This document shows positions 16,805 through 24,741 of a stretch of DNA of 64,000 bases, piece after piece. Source of the DNA: Williamsia maris (lineage in GTDB: Bacteria > Actinomycetota > Actinomycetes > Mycobacteriales > Mycobacteriaceae); assembly GCF_024171815.1 (NCBI RefSeq), contig NZ_JAMTCJ010000001.1:186001-250000 (forward strand), read 5' to 3'. Position 1 is the first letter of the stretch, and every line of letters starts with the position of its first letter. Both the position numbers and the translations under genes were made by a program. The notes under the pieces were generated by a model. That model was not told the origin of the DNA and ran no database searches. It saw only the letters and a program-made list of their open reading frames with translations.

Positions 16805-17706
16805 CCGGGGAGACGACGCACGCCGACACGTTCACCCACCTGCGTCCGCTGCTGTTCACCATCGCCTATGAGATCACCGGGTCGACGACCGACGCCGACG
16901 ACATCCTGCAGGAGAGCTATCTGCGGTGGGCCGCCGTCGATCTCGACACGGTGCGCGACGTGCGGTCCTACGTGGCGTCGATCGTCACCCGGCAGTCGTT
17001 GAACACGCTGCGGGCCTCGGCGCGCCGTCGTGAGGAGTACGTGGGACCGTGGCTGCCCGAGCCGCTACGGATGCCCGAGATCAGCGGCGCCGCGGGTGAT
17101 CCCGAGGCTGACGTCGTACTGAGCGAGTCGGTCTCGATGGCGATGATGGTGGTGCTCGAGTCGCTGGGTCCCGACGAGCGGGCCGTGTTCGTCCTGCGGG
17201 AGGTGTTCGGCTTCAGCCACTCCGAGATCGCCGAGGCCGTCGGGAAGTCCGTCGACGCCGTCCGCCAGAGTGCGGGTCGCGCCCGGTCCCACGTGCAGGC
17301 CCGCCGCCGACGCTTCGAGTCGACACCGGCCGCCGTCGAGGAGATCACCACAGCGTTCCTGTCCACCACCCTCTCCGGCGACCTGCAGGGGTTGATGAAC
17401 ATCCTCGCGCCGGACGCGATACTCATCTCCGACGGTGGCGGCAAGGTCAACGCGGCGCGTCGACCGATTCACGGCGCCGACAAGATCGCACGGTTCCTGA
17501 TCGGCATCGCCCGCCGGGAGATGCCCGAACTCGGTCTGGAATCCGCGATCTACAACGGTGGCCCGGCGCTGGTGATCTCGTCGCGCGGGGTGGTCGACTC
17601 GGTGTTCGTACTCGAGATCGTCGGCGGTGCGGTCACCGGCGTGTACGCCGTCCGCAATCCCGACAAGCTCGCGGCGGTGCTCACCCCGTTCGACATCGCA
17701 CGCTGA
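16801..17706 (+). CDS. sigJ: ECF41-group RNA polymerase sigma factor (SigJ-like)
   Basis: 301 aa. Sigma-2 region: LRPLLFTIAYEITGSTTDADDILQESYLRW. Sigma-4: LGPDERAVFVLREVFGFSHSEIAEAVGKSVDAVRQSAGRAR. An SnoaL-like C-terminal domain follows with the group's DGGGK loop (DGGGKVNAARRPIHG) and the NPDKL motif near the C-terminus (RNPDKLAAV). In ECF41 factors this domain replaces a separate anti-sigma factor. It is translationally coupled to the oxidoreductase upstream and probably self-activates through the promoter at 15582-15608. Confidence 0.92.
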   Translation: MTGETTHADTFTHLRPLLFTIAYEITGSTTDADDILQESYLRWAAVDLDTVRDVRSYVASIVTRQSLNTLRASARRREEYVGPWLPEPLRMPEISGAAGDPEADVVLSESVSMAMMVVLESLGPDERAVFVLREVFGFSHSEIAEAVGKSVDAVRQSAGRARSHVQARRRRFESTPAAVEEITTAFLSTTLSGDLQGLMNILAPDAILISDGGGKVNAARRPIHGADKIARFLIGIARREMPELGLESAIYNGGPALVISSRGVVDSVFVLEIVGGAVTGVYAVRNPDKLAAVLTPFDIAR

Positions 17707-17761
17707 CGACCCGGCCGCGCCTCGCGTGTCGCACGTCCGAACGACTCGCGGTGGCGTCCAC

Positions 17762-17767
17762 TAATCT
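17762..17767 (+). promoter_or_regulatory. -10 element TAATCT, leaderless kinase gene
   Basis: TAATCT ends 7 nt before GTG 17775, which is therefore the preferred kinase start over GTG 17751 or 17769. Confidence 0.5.
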
Positions 17768-17774
17768 TGTGGTC

Positions 17775-19007
17775 GTGACCGTTCCCCACAACCCCCGACA
17801 GGTTCCCGGACCCGGCTTTCTCGTCGCCGGACGCTATCGGCTCCGGTCCAAACTCGGTGGTGGTGGGATGGGCGCGGTCTGGCTGGCGACCGATCAGCTG
17901 CTCGAGCGCGAGGTCGCGGTCAAGCAGGTGGTGTCCACCGAGGGCCTGACCGAGGAGTCCGCGAGCGACGTCCGCTCGAGGGCGCTGCGCGAGGGTCGGA
18001 TGGCGGCCCGACTGAGTCATCGCAACGCGATCGCGATGCACGACCTCGCACTCGAGAGCGGCGAACCCTGGCTGGTCATGGAGTACCTGCCGTCGCGCAG
18101 CGTCGCGCAGATCCTGCACACCACCACGACCCTGCCGATCGGGTACGCCGCCCACATCGGGGCCCAGGTGGCCGCGGCGATGGCCACCGCACACTCCGAG
18201 GGGATCGTGCACCGCGACATCAAACCCGGCAACATCCTCATCGCCAACACCGGCCGGGCGGCGGGCACGGTCAAGATCTCCGACTTCGGCATCTCCCGGG
18301 CGAAGGACGACGTCGCCAACGTCGAGAGCGGTGTGATCACCGGTACCCCGGCATATTTCGCGCCGGAGCTCGCCCGGGGCGGGGAGCCCACCGAGGCCTC
18401 CGACGTCTACTCGCTGGGCGCCACGGTCTACACGGCCGTGGAGGGTGAGCCGCCGTTCGGCGTCGACGAGGACTCGCTGGTCCTGCTGCACCGGGTGGCT
18501 CGCGGCGAGATCACTCCCCCGACCCGGGCCGGCGACCTGACGCCTGCGCTGCTCGCCATGTTGGAGCCGAGCCCCGCGCGTCGACCGACCATGGCGCAGG
18601 CCCGAGATCAGTTGGCGCGCATCGCCGCCGGCCCCGGCGGCAACGTGGGCGCCGTGCTCCAGTCGCCCCTGCCCCGCAACGACAGCGCGATCCCGATCTG
18701 GGGGCTCTCGGGACGGTCGTCGACGCGGTCGAACCGGTCGTCTCCGCGGACCGAGTCGGGGTTGCCCGCCGCCCGCGTGCACCCGACCGCGACACGACCC
18801 GCCGCCGGTCCCGTGCCGGAGCCCACTCCACCGACACCGACACCGACAGCTCCAACTCCCGCTCCGGCTCCCGCGGCAGCGACCACACCGCCCCCGTCGC
18901 CGGACCGGCCGGCCGCGCCCACCCTGCCCATCTCACCGGCGACGATCGGCGTGGCCGCCGTGGTCGTGCTGGTGCTGCTGATGATCGTGCTCATCGTCGC
19001 CCTCTGA
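17775..19007 (+). CDS. Transmembrane Ser/Thr protein kinase (PknB-like)
   Basis: 410 aa. Kinase domain at about residues 20-285: glycine loop GGGGMGAVW (28-36), ATP Lys50 (VAVK), HRDIKPGN catalytic loop (146-153), DFG (170-172), GTPAYFAPE activation-segment end. A Pro/Thr-rich linker follows and the last about 20 residues (IGVAAVVVLVLLMIVLIVAL) are a membrane anchor with essentially no outside domain. So it is a cytoplasmic kinase tethered by its tail, without PASTA sensor repeats. The gene's 3' end is overlapped on the other strand by the long ABC transporter frame. Confidence 0.92.
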   Translation: MTVPHNPRQVPGPGFLVAGRYRLRSKLGGGGMGAVWLATDQLLEREVAVKQVVSTEGLTEESASDVRSRALREGRMAARLSHRNAIAMHDLALESGEPWLVMEYLPSRSVAQILHTTTTLPIGYAAHIGAQVAAAMATAHSEGIVHRDIKPGNILIANTGRAAGTVKISDFGISRAKDDVANVESGVITGTPAYFAPELARGGEPTEASDVYSLGATVYTAVEGEPPFGVDEDSLVLLHRVARGEITPPTRAGDLTPALLAMLEPSPARRPTMAQARDQLARIAAGPGGNVGAVLQSPLPRNDSAIPIWGLSGRSSTRSNRSSPRTESGLPAARVHPTATRPAAGPVPEPTPPTPTPTAPTPAPAPAAATTPPPSPDRPAAPTLPISPATIGVAAVVVLVLLMIVLIVAL

Positions 19008-20662
19008 CGGCGCCGGGTCCGCCCGTCGGCGCGCATCTCCACCGTCTCGTGGGCCAACGCGGCCAGACGGGTGTCGTGGGTGATCAGCAACGTCGCGCGT
19101 CCCGCGGCCAGACGGAGCAGCGGCCCGATGATCCGGTCCACGCTGTGGTCGTCGAGACCCGCGGTGGGCTCGTCGAGGACGAGAACGGGGGCGTCGCGCA
19201 GGATCGCCCGCGCGATCGCGATCCGTTGTCGCTGTCCGCCCGAGAGTCGTAGACCGCCGTCGGCGAGCTGCGTTCGGTAGCCGTCGGGGAGTCCGCGGAT
19301 GAATCCGTCGGCATCGGCGTCGCGGGCCGCGGCGACGACGGCCGCCTCGTCGGCACCCGGTGTGCCGTAGGCGATGTTCTCCGCGACCGTGCCCGCACGG
19401 ATCACCACCTGTTGTGGCAGCAGGGTGATCTGTTCGCGGACCGAGTGGGCGGTGTGGACGCCGATGTCGTTGCCGCCGAGCGTGATGACCCCGCACTGTG
19501 GTCGGTCGAAGCGGGCGACGAGTGCGGCCAGTGTCGATTTGCCCGAGCCACTGGGTCCCACCAGCGCGGTGATGGACCCGGGGCGGACGGTGAAGGTCGC
19601 GTCGGTGATGAGCGGACGGTCGTACTTGAAGCCCACGCCGCGCAGCTCCAGCGTTCCGCGGCCGCTCGGGAGGGGACGGGCGTCGTCGAGATCGGCTGCG
19701 CTGGGCGTGATGTCGAGGATCTCGGCGACGCGTTCGGCGCTGACCACCGCGGCGGCGACCGCCAACCGCAGCTCGGCGATCTCCTGCACCTTGGGGTACA
19801 GGTAGCCGAGGTAGCCCGTCAGTGCGATCAACTCGCCGACCGTGAGATGTCCGAGCCGGATCTGCCACGCGCCCACCACCGCGATGGCGAGCATGGTGAG
19901 AATCTGTCCGACCGACAGCACCGAGCCGAACCCGGCCTCGACCCGGGTCTGGGCCAGTCGGGCACGCATCCAGGACCGTCCGTGGCGATCGACCAGGTCG
20001 TGTTCGCGCTTCTGCTGGTTGTAGGCGACGGTGGTCTCGATGCCTGCGAGTCCCTCGTGCACAGCGACACCGATGGCGCTGGTGGCGGCACGCTCATCGC
20101 GTGCGGCCCGCGTCTGGGCCCTGCTGAACAGCGCCGAGAGCGCACTGAGGACCGGGATGGCGATGACGGCGACCAGCGACACCTGCCAGCTCAGGACGAA
20201 CCCGACGACGAGCAGCCCGATCACGTGCAGCAGGGCGACGCCCAGCTGCAGCAACCCCGATCCGGTCATGTGCTCGACCGCCTCGATGTCGCTCGAATGT
20301 CGGGTGACCATGTCGCCCAGGCCGTAGCGGCGGTGGATGAGCGGATTGAGGCGTTGTACATGGGCGTAGAGCTGATTGCGCAGCCGCAGCACGAATCGCT
20401 CCGACGTCCCGACAGCGGTCAGCAGACCGGTGTAATCGGCGCCCGCGGCCACCACCGTGATGACCAACCACACCGCGGCCGACAGCGCGAAGGACTGCAT
20501 CGAGTCCGAGGTGAGGGCGCCGTCGATCACATCGGACAGGAAGAACACGGCCGCGATCTCGCAGCCCGCCGAGATCGTCAGCAGGACAGCGGCGATCGCG
20601 AGAGACCGCAGGTCCGGGCGCAGCAGGGGTGCGAAACGGCGGAGGGCGGCGATGACGGTCAC
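18608..20662 (-). CDS. ABC exporter, fused membrane and ATPase domains; 3' end uncertain
   Basis: Six membrane helices (residues 1-310), then an ATPase domain: Walker A GPSGSGKST, Q loop LLPQQ, signature LSGGQRQRIAIARA, Walker B VLVLDEP, H-loop ITHD. It is a type IV half-exporter that would act as a homodimer on peptides, lipids or drugs. Homology-like sequence ends near 18995. The frame then runs about 400 nt antisense through the kinase linker, giving a low-complexity tail (VGAVGVGVGGVG). An alternative frame meets TGA at 18993-18991, so a frameshift or sequencing error may have removed the natural stop. It lies downstream of the Trp-rich peptide gene and the PspC-type two-component system. 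Confidence 0.85.
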   Translation of the reverse strand: MTVIAALRRFAPLLRPDLRSLAIAAVLLTISAGCEIAAVFFLSDVIDGALTSDSMQSFALSAAVWLVITVVAAGADYTGLLTAVGTSERFVLRLRNQLYAHVQRLNPLIHRRYGLGDMVTRHSSDIEAVEHMTGSGLLQLGVALLHVIGLLVVGFVLSWQVSLVAVIAIPVLSALSALFSRAQTRAARDERAATSAIGVAVHEGLAGIETTVAYNQQKREHDLVDRHGRSWMRARLAQTRVEAGFGSVLSVGQILTMLAIAVVGAWQIRLGHLTVGELIALTGYLGYLYPKVQEIAELRLAVAAAVVSAERVAEILDITPSAADLDDARPLPSGRGTLELRGVGFKYDRPLITDATFTVRPGSITALVGPSGSGKSTLAALVARFDRPQCGVITLGGNDIGVHTAHSVREQITLLPQQVVIRAGTVAENIAYGTPGADEAAVVAAARDADADGFIRGLPDGYRTQLADGGLRLSGGQRQRIAIARAILRDAPVLVLDEPTAGLDDHSVDRIIGPLLRLAAGRATLLITHDTRLAALAHETVEMRADGRTRRRQRATMSTIISSTSTTTAATPIVAGEMGRVGAAGRSGDGGGVVAAAGAGAGVGAVGVGVGGVGSGTGPAAGRVAVGCTRAAGNPDSVRGDDRFDRVDDRPESPQIGIALSLRGRGDWSTAPTLPPGPAAMRAN

Positions 20663-20705
20663 GAGGGGATCCTTCGGGGTGCGAGCTCGGTCGGTGGACG
20701 CACGT

Positions 20706-20731
20706 CCGGGGCCCGTCGAAACGGGCCCCGG
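20706..20731 (-). terminator. Strong hairpin between the peptide gene and the ABC exporter
   Basis: CCGGGGCCCG (20706-20715) and CGGGCCCCGG (20722-20731) form a perfect 10-bp stem with a TCGAAA loop. It lies 25 nt after the peptide stop and 43 nt before the exporter start. It would act as a partial terminator or attenuator, giving more peptide mRNA than exporter mRNA. Confidence 0.65.
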
Positions 20732-20756
20732 AATGGCGTTCGGTTGTGCGCAGCGG

Positions 20757-20864
20757 TCAGCGCCAGATCCACAGCCACTGACGGCGGCGCGGATCCCAGG
20801 TGCGCTGCCGGCGCTTGGTGCGGGTCGGGGTCTGCTGTGCCACAGGCTGATTGCGGTATGCCAT
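20757..20864 (-). CDS. Small Trp- and Arg-rich peptide, possible exported or signalling peptide
   Basis: 35-residue ORF starting MAYRNQPVAQQTP and ending QWLWIWR. It has a near-ideal ribosome binding site (AAGGAGA, 5-6 nt before ATG). The second half is strongly basic (KRRQR, RRR) with four Trp, three of them alternating in the last six residues, so it is a cationic amphipathic-looking tail. It lies between a LuxR-type response regulator and an ABC exporter, with a hairpin after it. I recognise no family. Possibilities are a bacteriocin-like or RiPP precursor, a membrane-active regulator, or a leader peptide for the exporter. The coding call rests on RBS, spacing and context. Confidence 0.6.
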   Translation of the reverse strand: MAYRNQPVAQQTPTRTKRRQRTWDPRRRQWLWIWR

Positions 20865-20983
20865 GTCGTTCTCCTTCATCGTGGTCGGCATCTCTTGCCG
20901 ACCTGACCGAAGGTAGGAGCGCTGTCTGTACGGGCGCCGCTGCTGCACTGTGCGTCCGCTGGCAGAACCAGCGGAGCTGTTCG

Positions 20984-21661
20984 TCAGCTGATGTGCCGGT
21001 TGGCGGCCCACCGGGTGAGTGCGTTGCGGTTGGACTGCTGCGTCTTGCGCAGGACGTTCGACGCGTGGGTCTCGACCGTCTTGATCGAGATGACCAGGTC
21101 CTCGGCGATCTCCCGGTAGGTGTAGCCACGGGCCAGCAACCGCAGGACCTCCATCTCGCGCGGCGTCAGCGAGTCGAGCTCGGGGTCGAGATGCGGTTCC
21201 GGGGCAGCGGAGCGTCCGGTGAACGAATCCAGCACGAAACCGGCCAGGCGAGGACTGAACACGGCGTCGCCGTCGGCGACGCGACGCACCGCGTCGGCGA
21301 GGTCGGCCCCGGCGATGGTCTTCGTGACGTAACCGCGGGCGCCTGCACGGATCGTGGCGATCACGTCCTCGGCCGCGTCGGACACGCTGAGCGCCAGATA
21401 GACCGGCTGGGTGTCGATGCGGGAATCGGCGACACCGCGCACGACCGCCACCCCACCGCCGTCGGGCATGTGCACGTCGAGGAGCACGACATCCGGTGTG
21501 GTGGCGACGATCCCGTTCACGGCGTCGGCGACGTTCCCGGCCTCGCCGACGATCTCGAGACCGACCTCCGAGGACAGCTCGGCGCGTACACCGGAGCGGA
21601 ACACCGCGTGGTCGTCGACCAGGAAGACGCGACACACCGCGGTGTCGGTGGGCACGGTCAT
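20984..21661 (-). CDS. NarL/LuxR-family response regulator of a PspC-type system
   Basis: 225 aa. Receiver domain: acidic pair LVDDH (residues 14-18), phospho-acceptor Asp62 (LLDVHMPDG), Lys in GARGYVTK. LuxR-type DNA-binding helix-turn-helix at about 165-205 (LTPREMEVLRLLARGYTYREIAEDL...TVETHASNV). It overlaps the histidine kinase stop (ATGA), forming a pair. It probably binds the two TCAGG-N6-CCTGA palindromes in the divergent promoter region, and may control the peptide and ABC exporter genes downstream. LiaR-like envelope-stress regulators are the closest comparison. Confidence 0.9.
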   Translation of the reverse strand: MTVPTDTAVCRVFLVDDHAVFRSGVRAELSSEVGLEIVGEAGNVADAVNGIVATTPDVVLLDVHMPDGGGVAVVRGVADSRIDTQPVYLALSVSDAAEDVIATIRAGARGYVTKTIAGADLADAVRRVADGDAVFSPRLAGFVLDSFTGRSAAPEPHLDPELDSLTPREMEVLRLLARGYTYREIAEDLVISIKTVETHASNVLRKTQQSNRNALTRWAANRHIS

Positions 21662-22938
21662 CGATTCCTCTTCTCGTTCTGGGTCATCGGGTCGGCGGTG
21701 TGTTCGCGGCGCGGCATCGACATCGCCACCTCGGTGCCCCGATCCGGCCCGGTCTTGATGACGACCGTTCCGTCACTGCGTTCGAGTCGCGCGCGGATCG
21801 ACTTCGCGACGCCCTGCCGGTCATCGGGTATCCGGTCGGGGTCGAAACCGCGCCCGCGATCGCGGACGAAGACGTCGACCGCGTCACCGGTCACCTCAGC
21901 GAACACGTCGACCTTGCGTTCCCCGGAGTGCTTGGCCGCGTTGATCAGTGCCTCACGGGTCGCGCCGATCAGGGCCGCCCATCGTTTCGACTCGGCGACG
22001 TCGGTGGCGGCGGCGCCCCGCGGCCAGGCCAGGTCGCCGACGGTCACCACGTCGACCTCGATGCCGTAGGCGTCCTCGACGTCGCCCGCCACGATCTCCA
22101 ATGCGGCCGCCAGCGAACTGCCCGAGCGTTCCCGCTCTCCGAACAACCAGCGCCGTAGTTCGCGCTCCTGGCCGCGGGCCAGCCGGGCGACCTCGTCGGG
22201 ACGGTTGGCCTGTTTCTGGATGAGCGCCAACGTCTGCAGCACCGAATCGTGGAGGTGCGCGGCGATCTCGTCGCGCTCAGCCGTGCGGATGCGTGCTGCG
22301 CGTTCGGCGTTGACGGTGCGCAACATGCGCATCCACAGGGGCACGGTCAACAGCACCACCCCGAGAAGGGTTGCCCCGACGGCCAACAGCGTCGCGCTGA
22401 GGCCACCGAAGGACCGGTTCGTGGCCAGCACGACGACGGCGAGACCGGCGATGACCAGGACCCCGCCACCGATGACTCGCGTCCACGTCAGAACCGCGCT
22501 GCGCGAATCGTTGGCGGGCGAGGCGTGTTCGGGGGAATCGAACTCACGCCACACCAGGGTCGCACCGATGGCGACGACGACGAGCGGAACCAAGTATTCG
22601 GCCGGGGTTCCCGACGCCGCGAAACCGACGACGATCACCGCGACGATGCCGACCACGGCCAGTCCGTACGCCTGGGTTCGCTCCCCGCGTGCGGGCGGTG
22701 TCGTGTCCGAGCCGGGCGGGCAGAAGAACCAGAGGAGTCCGTAGGCACAGACCCCGGCCCCGGCCAGCGCGCTGAGCACGACGAACACGATGCGCACGCG
22801 GACCGGGTCGACCCCGAGGTGGTCGGCCACGCCGCCCGCGACACCGCCGATGATGCGGCCGGCGTCGCGACGCGCGATGCGCTCGGGCAGCGGCGTCGAG
22901 CCACTGTCGGATGAGCGTTGGCGTGCCGGTGCGTCCAC
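21658..22938 (-). CDS. PspC-domain histidine kinase (NarX/LiaS-like)
   Basis: 426 aa from GTG 22938. Residues about 20-75 form a PspC domain (IARRDAGRIIGGVAGGVADHLGVDPVRVRIVFV...LLWFFCPPG). Further membrane helices follow. The dimerisation/phospho-acceptor helix is RDEIAAHLHDSVLQTLALIQ with the active His. The HATPase domain has ALINAAKHSGE (N box) and VRDRGRGFD (G box). The PspC-HK arrangement belongs to actinobacterial envelope-stress modules. It overlaps the response regulator start and is divergent from a second PspC protein. Confidence 0.9.
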   Translation of the reverse strand: MDAPARQRSSDSGSTPLPERIARRDAGRIIGGVAGGVADHLGVDPVRVRIVFVVLSALAGAGVCAYGLLWFFCPPGSDTTPPARGERTQAYGLAVVGIVAVIVVGFAASGTPAEYLVPLVVVAIGATLVWREFDSPEHASPANDSRSAVLTWTRVIGGGVLVIAGLAVVVLATNRSFGGLSATLLAVGATLLGVVLLTVPLWMRMLRTVNAERAARIRTAERDEIAAHLHDSVLQTLALIQKQANRPDEVARLARGQERELRRWLFGERERSGSSLAAALEIVAGDVEDAYGIEVDVVTVGDLAWPRGAAATDVAESKRWAALIGATREALINAAKHSGERKVDVFAEVTGDAVDVFVRDRGRGFDPDRIPDDRQGVAKSIRARLERSDGTVVIKTGPDRGTEVAMSMPRREHTADPMTQNEKRNR

Positions 22939-22973
22939 ACGTCGATACTGACACGGGAGTCCGCACCCGCACA

Positions 22974-22989
22974 TCAGGGAGAGCCCTGA
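22974..22989. promoter_or_regulatory. Palindrome 1, TCAGG-N6-CCTGA
   Basis: TCAGG-GAGAGC-CCTGA lies in the divergent region between the PspC histidine kinase and the PspC membrane protein. It shares its pattern with a second site 42 bp away (four helical turns). It is a probable response-regulator site. Confidence 0.55.
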
Positions 22990-23015
22990 GTCCGGTGTCG
23001 CGGTCGGGGCCGATT

Positions 23016-23031
23016 TCAGGGTGAATCCTGA
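23016..23031. promoter_or_regulatory. Palindrome 2, TCAGG-N6-CCTGA
   Basis: TCAGG-GTGAAT-CCTGA, the same half-sites and spacing as the site at 22974. It lies 37 bp before the PspC membrane protein ATG. Confidence 0.55.
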
Positions 23032-23068
23032 TGGTGTGGAGGGCAGCGCGCCGGTGAAGATGATCGGT

Positions 23069-24463
23069 ATGAACACGACAACCGCCACACCGAGTGCCGA
23101 ATCGTTGCTGCGCATGTGGAACACGCGACCGGTACGGCCGAACGCCGACGGCACCGTCGCCGGGGTGTGTGCCGGCATCGCGCGGCGGTATCGGGTGGAC
23201 CCGACGCTGGTCAAGATCGCGTTCGTCGTCGCCACCCTCTTCGGCGGCAGCGGCGTCATCATGTACGTACTCGCATGGATCACACTCCCCGCAGGCGACG
23301 ACGCACCCTCGGAGTACATGAACCGCGGGGAACGCAAGGCGGTGTACCGGCGGGCCCGTGCCGAGTACCGACGAGCCCGTCGCGAGCACCGTCACGGTCG
23401 GCGTCCCGACCTCGATGGGGCGCGGCACCGTTCGCATCCACCGACGATCGTGCTGATCGTCATCGCGGTGATCGTCGTGACGTCGTTCACCCCGAACATC
23501 GCGTGGAGTTCGGGTGGCCTGCTCGGCGCCGCGTTGATGCTGCTCGGGTGGTGGCTGCTCTACCAGCGCAGCCCGGACGCGGAGCCGGGCACCTCGGCCG
23601 ACACCATCGGTACCGCACCCATCGTCGCCACCGAGACCTTCACCCGATGGGTGCCGAAGGCCTGGGCCGACAACGTCACCGCGGCAACGGCTTCCGGGGT
23701 GTCGACTCCTGATGCACCCGGCGTCGGCGACGCGCCGACCGTCCCGACAGAGCGGGTCGATCTCGAGAAGCCGATCGAGGCCCCGCCCGGCCCCCCGACC
23801 CCACCGGCGTGGGACCCGCTCGGGGCGGCCCCGTTCGCCTGGGATCTGCCCGAGCCGTCGGTGGCTCCGGCTCCCGCGCCGATGCGACGCCGCTCTGCGC
23901 TCACCCCGATCACCCTCGGCGTCGCGCTGCTCGCCGCCGCCGGCGCCGCCACCGCCGCGTTCGCCGGTGTCGGCGCCCTGACTCCGGCCCGTATCGCCGC
24001 GCTGGCCCTCGGCGTCGTCTGCATCGGCCTGCTCATCGGGGCGGTCACCCGCAGGGGTCCGGGTCTCGTCCCGGTCGCGGTGATCCTGGCCGTCGTGGTG
24101 GTGTTCACCTCTGCCGCTTCGGGTCTGGGTTCCCTACCCGGCGGTGGCGTTGGCGACCGTGACTGGCGTCCGGTCACCGAGTCCGACATCGACCCGAGCT
24201 ACGAACTCACCGTCGGCTCGGCGACGTTGGACCTCCGGTCGGTGTCGTTGACGGGCAACCGATCGGTACGGCTGCGCGTCGGACTGGGTGAGGCCGTCGT
24301 GCTCGCGCCGGCCGGGATGAACCTGAAGGTGCGGTGCCGCACCACCATCGGCGACGAGACGTGCCGGACCGGACTCGACGGTGGCTCGGACGGGCCCGCC
24401 GGACCGGTGCTCGACATCGACGCATCGAGCATCGTGGGACACGTGGAGGTCGGCCGTGGATGA
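23069..24463 (+). CDS. PspC-domain membrane protein with C-terminal ToastRack-like domain
   Basis: 464 aa. PspC domain at residues about 18-80 (RPNADGTVAGVCAGIARRYRVDPTLVKIAFVVATL), then an Arg-rich loop, two helix pairs separated by a Pro-rich cytoplasmic linker, four more hydrophobic helices (about 275-370) and a C-terminal beta-rich domain (YELTVGSATLDLRSVSL...VRLRVGLGEAVVL) that resembles the ToastRack/LiaF-C module. This combination is the sensor or partner in PspC-LiaRS-like envelope-stress systems. ATG 23069 follows GTGAAGATG. It overlaps the next small gene by 8 nt. Confidence 0.82.
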   Translation: MNTTTATPSAESLLRMWNTRPVRPNADGTVAGVCAGIARRYRVDPTLVKIAFVVATLFGGSGVIMYVLAWITLPAGDDAPSEYMNRGERKAVYRRARAEYRRARREHRHGRRPDLDGARHRSHPPTIVLIVIAVIVVTSFTPNIAWSSGGLLGAALMLLGWWLLYQRSPDAEPGTSADTIGTAPIVATETFTRWVPKAWADNVTAATASGVSTPDAPGVGDAPTVPTERVDLEKPIEAPPGPPTPPAWDPLGAAPFAWDLPEPSVAPAPAPMRRRSALTPITLGVALLAAAGAATAAFAGVGALTPARIAALALGVVCIGLLIGAVTRRGPGLVPVAVILAVVVVFTSAASGLGSLPGGGVGDRDWRPVTESDIDPSYELTVGSATLDLRSVSLTGNRSVRLRVGLGEAVVLAPAGMNLKVRCRTTIGDETCRTGLDGGSDGPAGPVLDIDASSIVGHVEVGRG

Positions 24464-24647
24464 CCGCCGCTTCTCCCCCACCCAGGCCGTAGTCGGTGTC
24501 GCGGGGCTCGCCGTGGCGGTCTGGGCACTGGCCGGCGCGCCCGACATCGCCGACACCGGCGCGGTGCGCTGGGGCGTGGTCGGCGTCGCCGTCCTGATCG
24601 GCGCGGTGCTGATCGTCGTCGGCGGACTCAGCGGCCGACACCGCTGA
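24456..24647 (+). CDS. Small two-helix membrane protein, function unknown
   Basis: 63 aa from GTG 24456, overlapping the PspC gene end. Two membrane segments: VVGVAGLAVAVWALAGA and WGVVGVAVLIGAVLIVVGGL. It is coupled to the PspC/ToastRack gene, so it is probably part of that membrane module (compare LiaI-like TM proteins). No family recognised beyond this. Confidence 0.6.
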   Translation: MDDRRFSPTQAVVGVAGLAVAVWALAGAPDIADTGAVRWGVVGVAVLIGAVLIVVGGLSGRHR

Positions 24648-24654
24648 CGCGAGG

Positions 24655-24741
24655 TGGGCACCTGAGCCCGGCGACGTTACGTGCCCAGGTGACGGGTTTA
24701 CGTGCCCAACTGGCGGGGTTACGTGCCCAACTGGTGGCGGG
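24655..24741. repeat. 21-bp-period repeat array between convergent genes
   Basis: Three tandem units starting TTACGTGCCCA at 24677, 24698 and 24719 follow one inverted unit (TGGGCAC at 24655-24661). Period is 21 bp. It lies exactly between the convergent stops of the small membrane gene (24647) and guaA (24742). It probably folds as a bidirectional terminator. Its core CCCAACTGGCG resembles the larger array at 42264-42531. Confidence 0.75.

Noticed and set aside
19412-22069. 885-aa open frame antisense to the exporter and two-component genes
   Set aside because: Covers three real genes on the other strand; composition is that of a GC-rich shadow frame.
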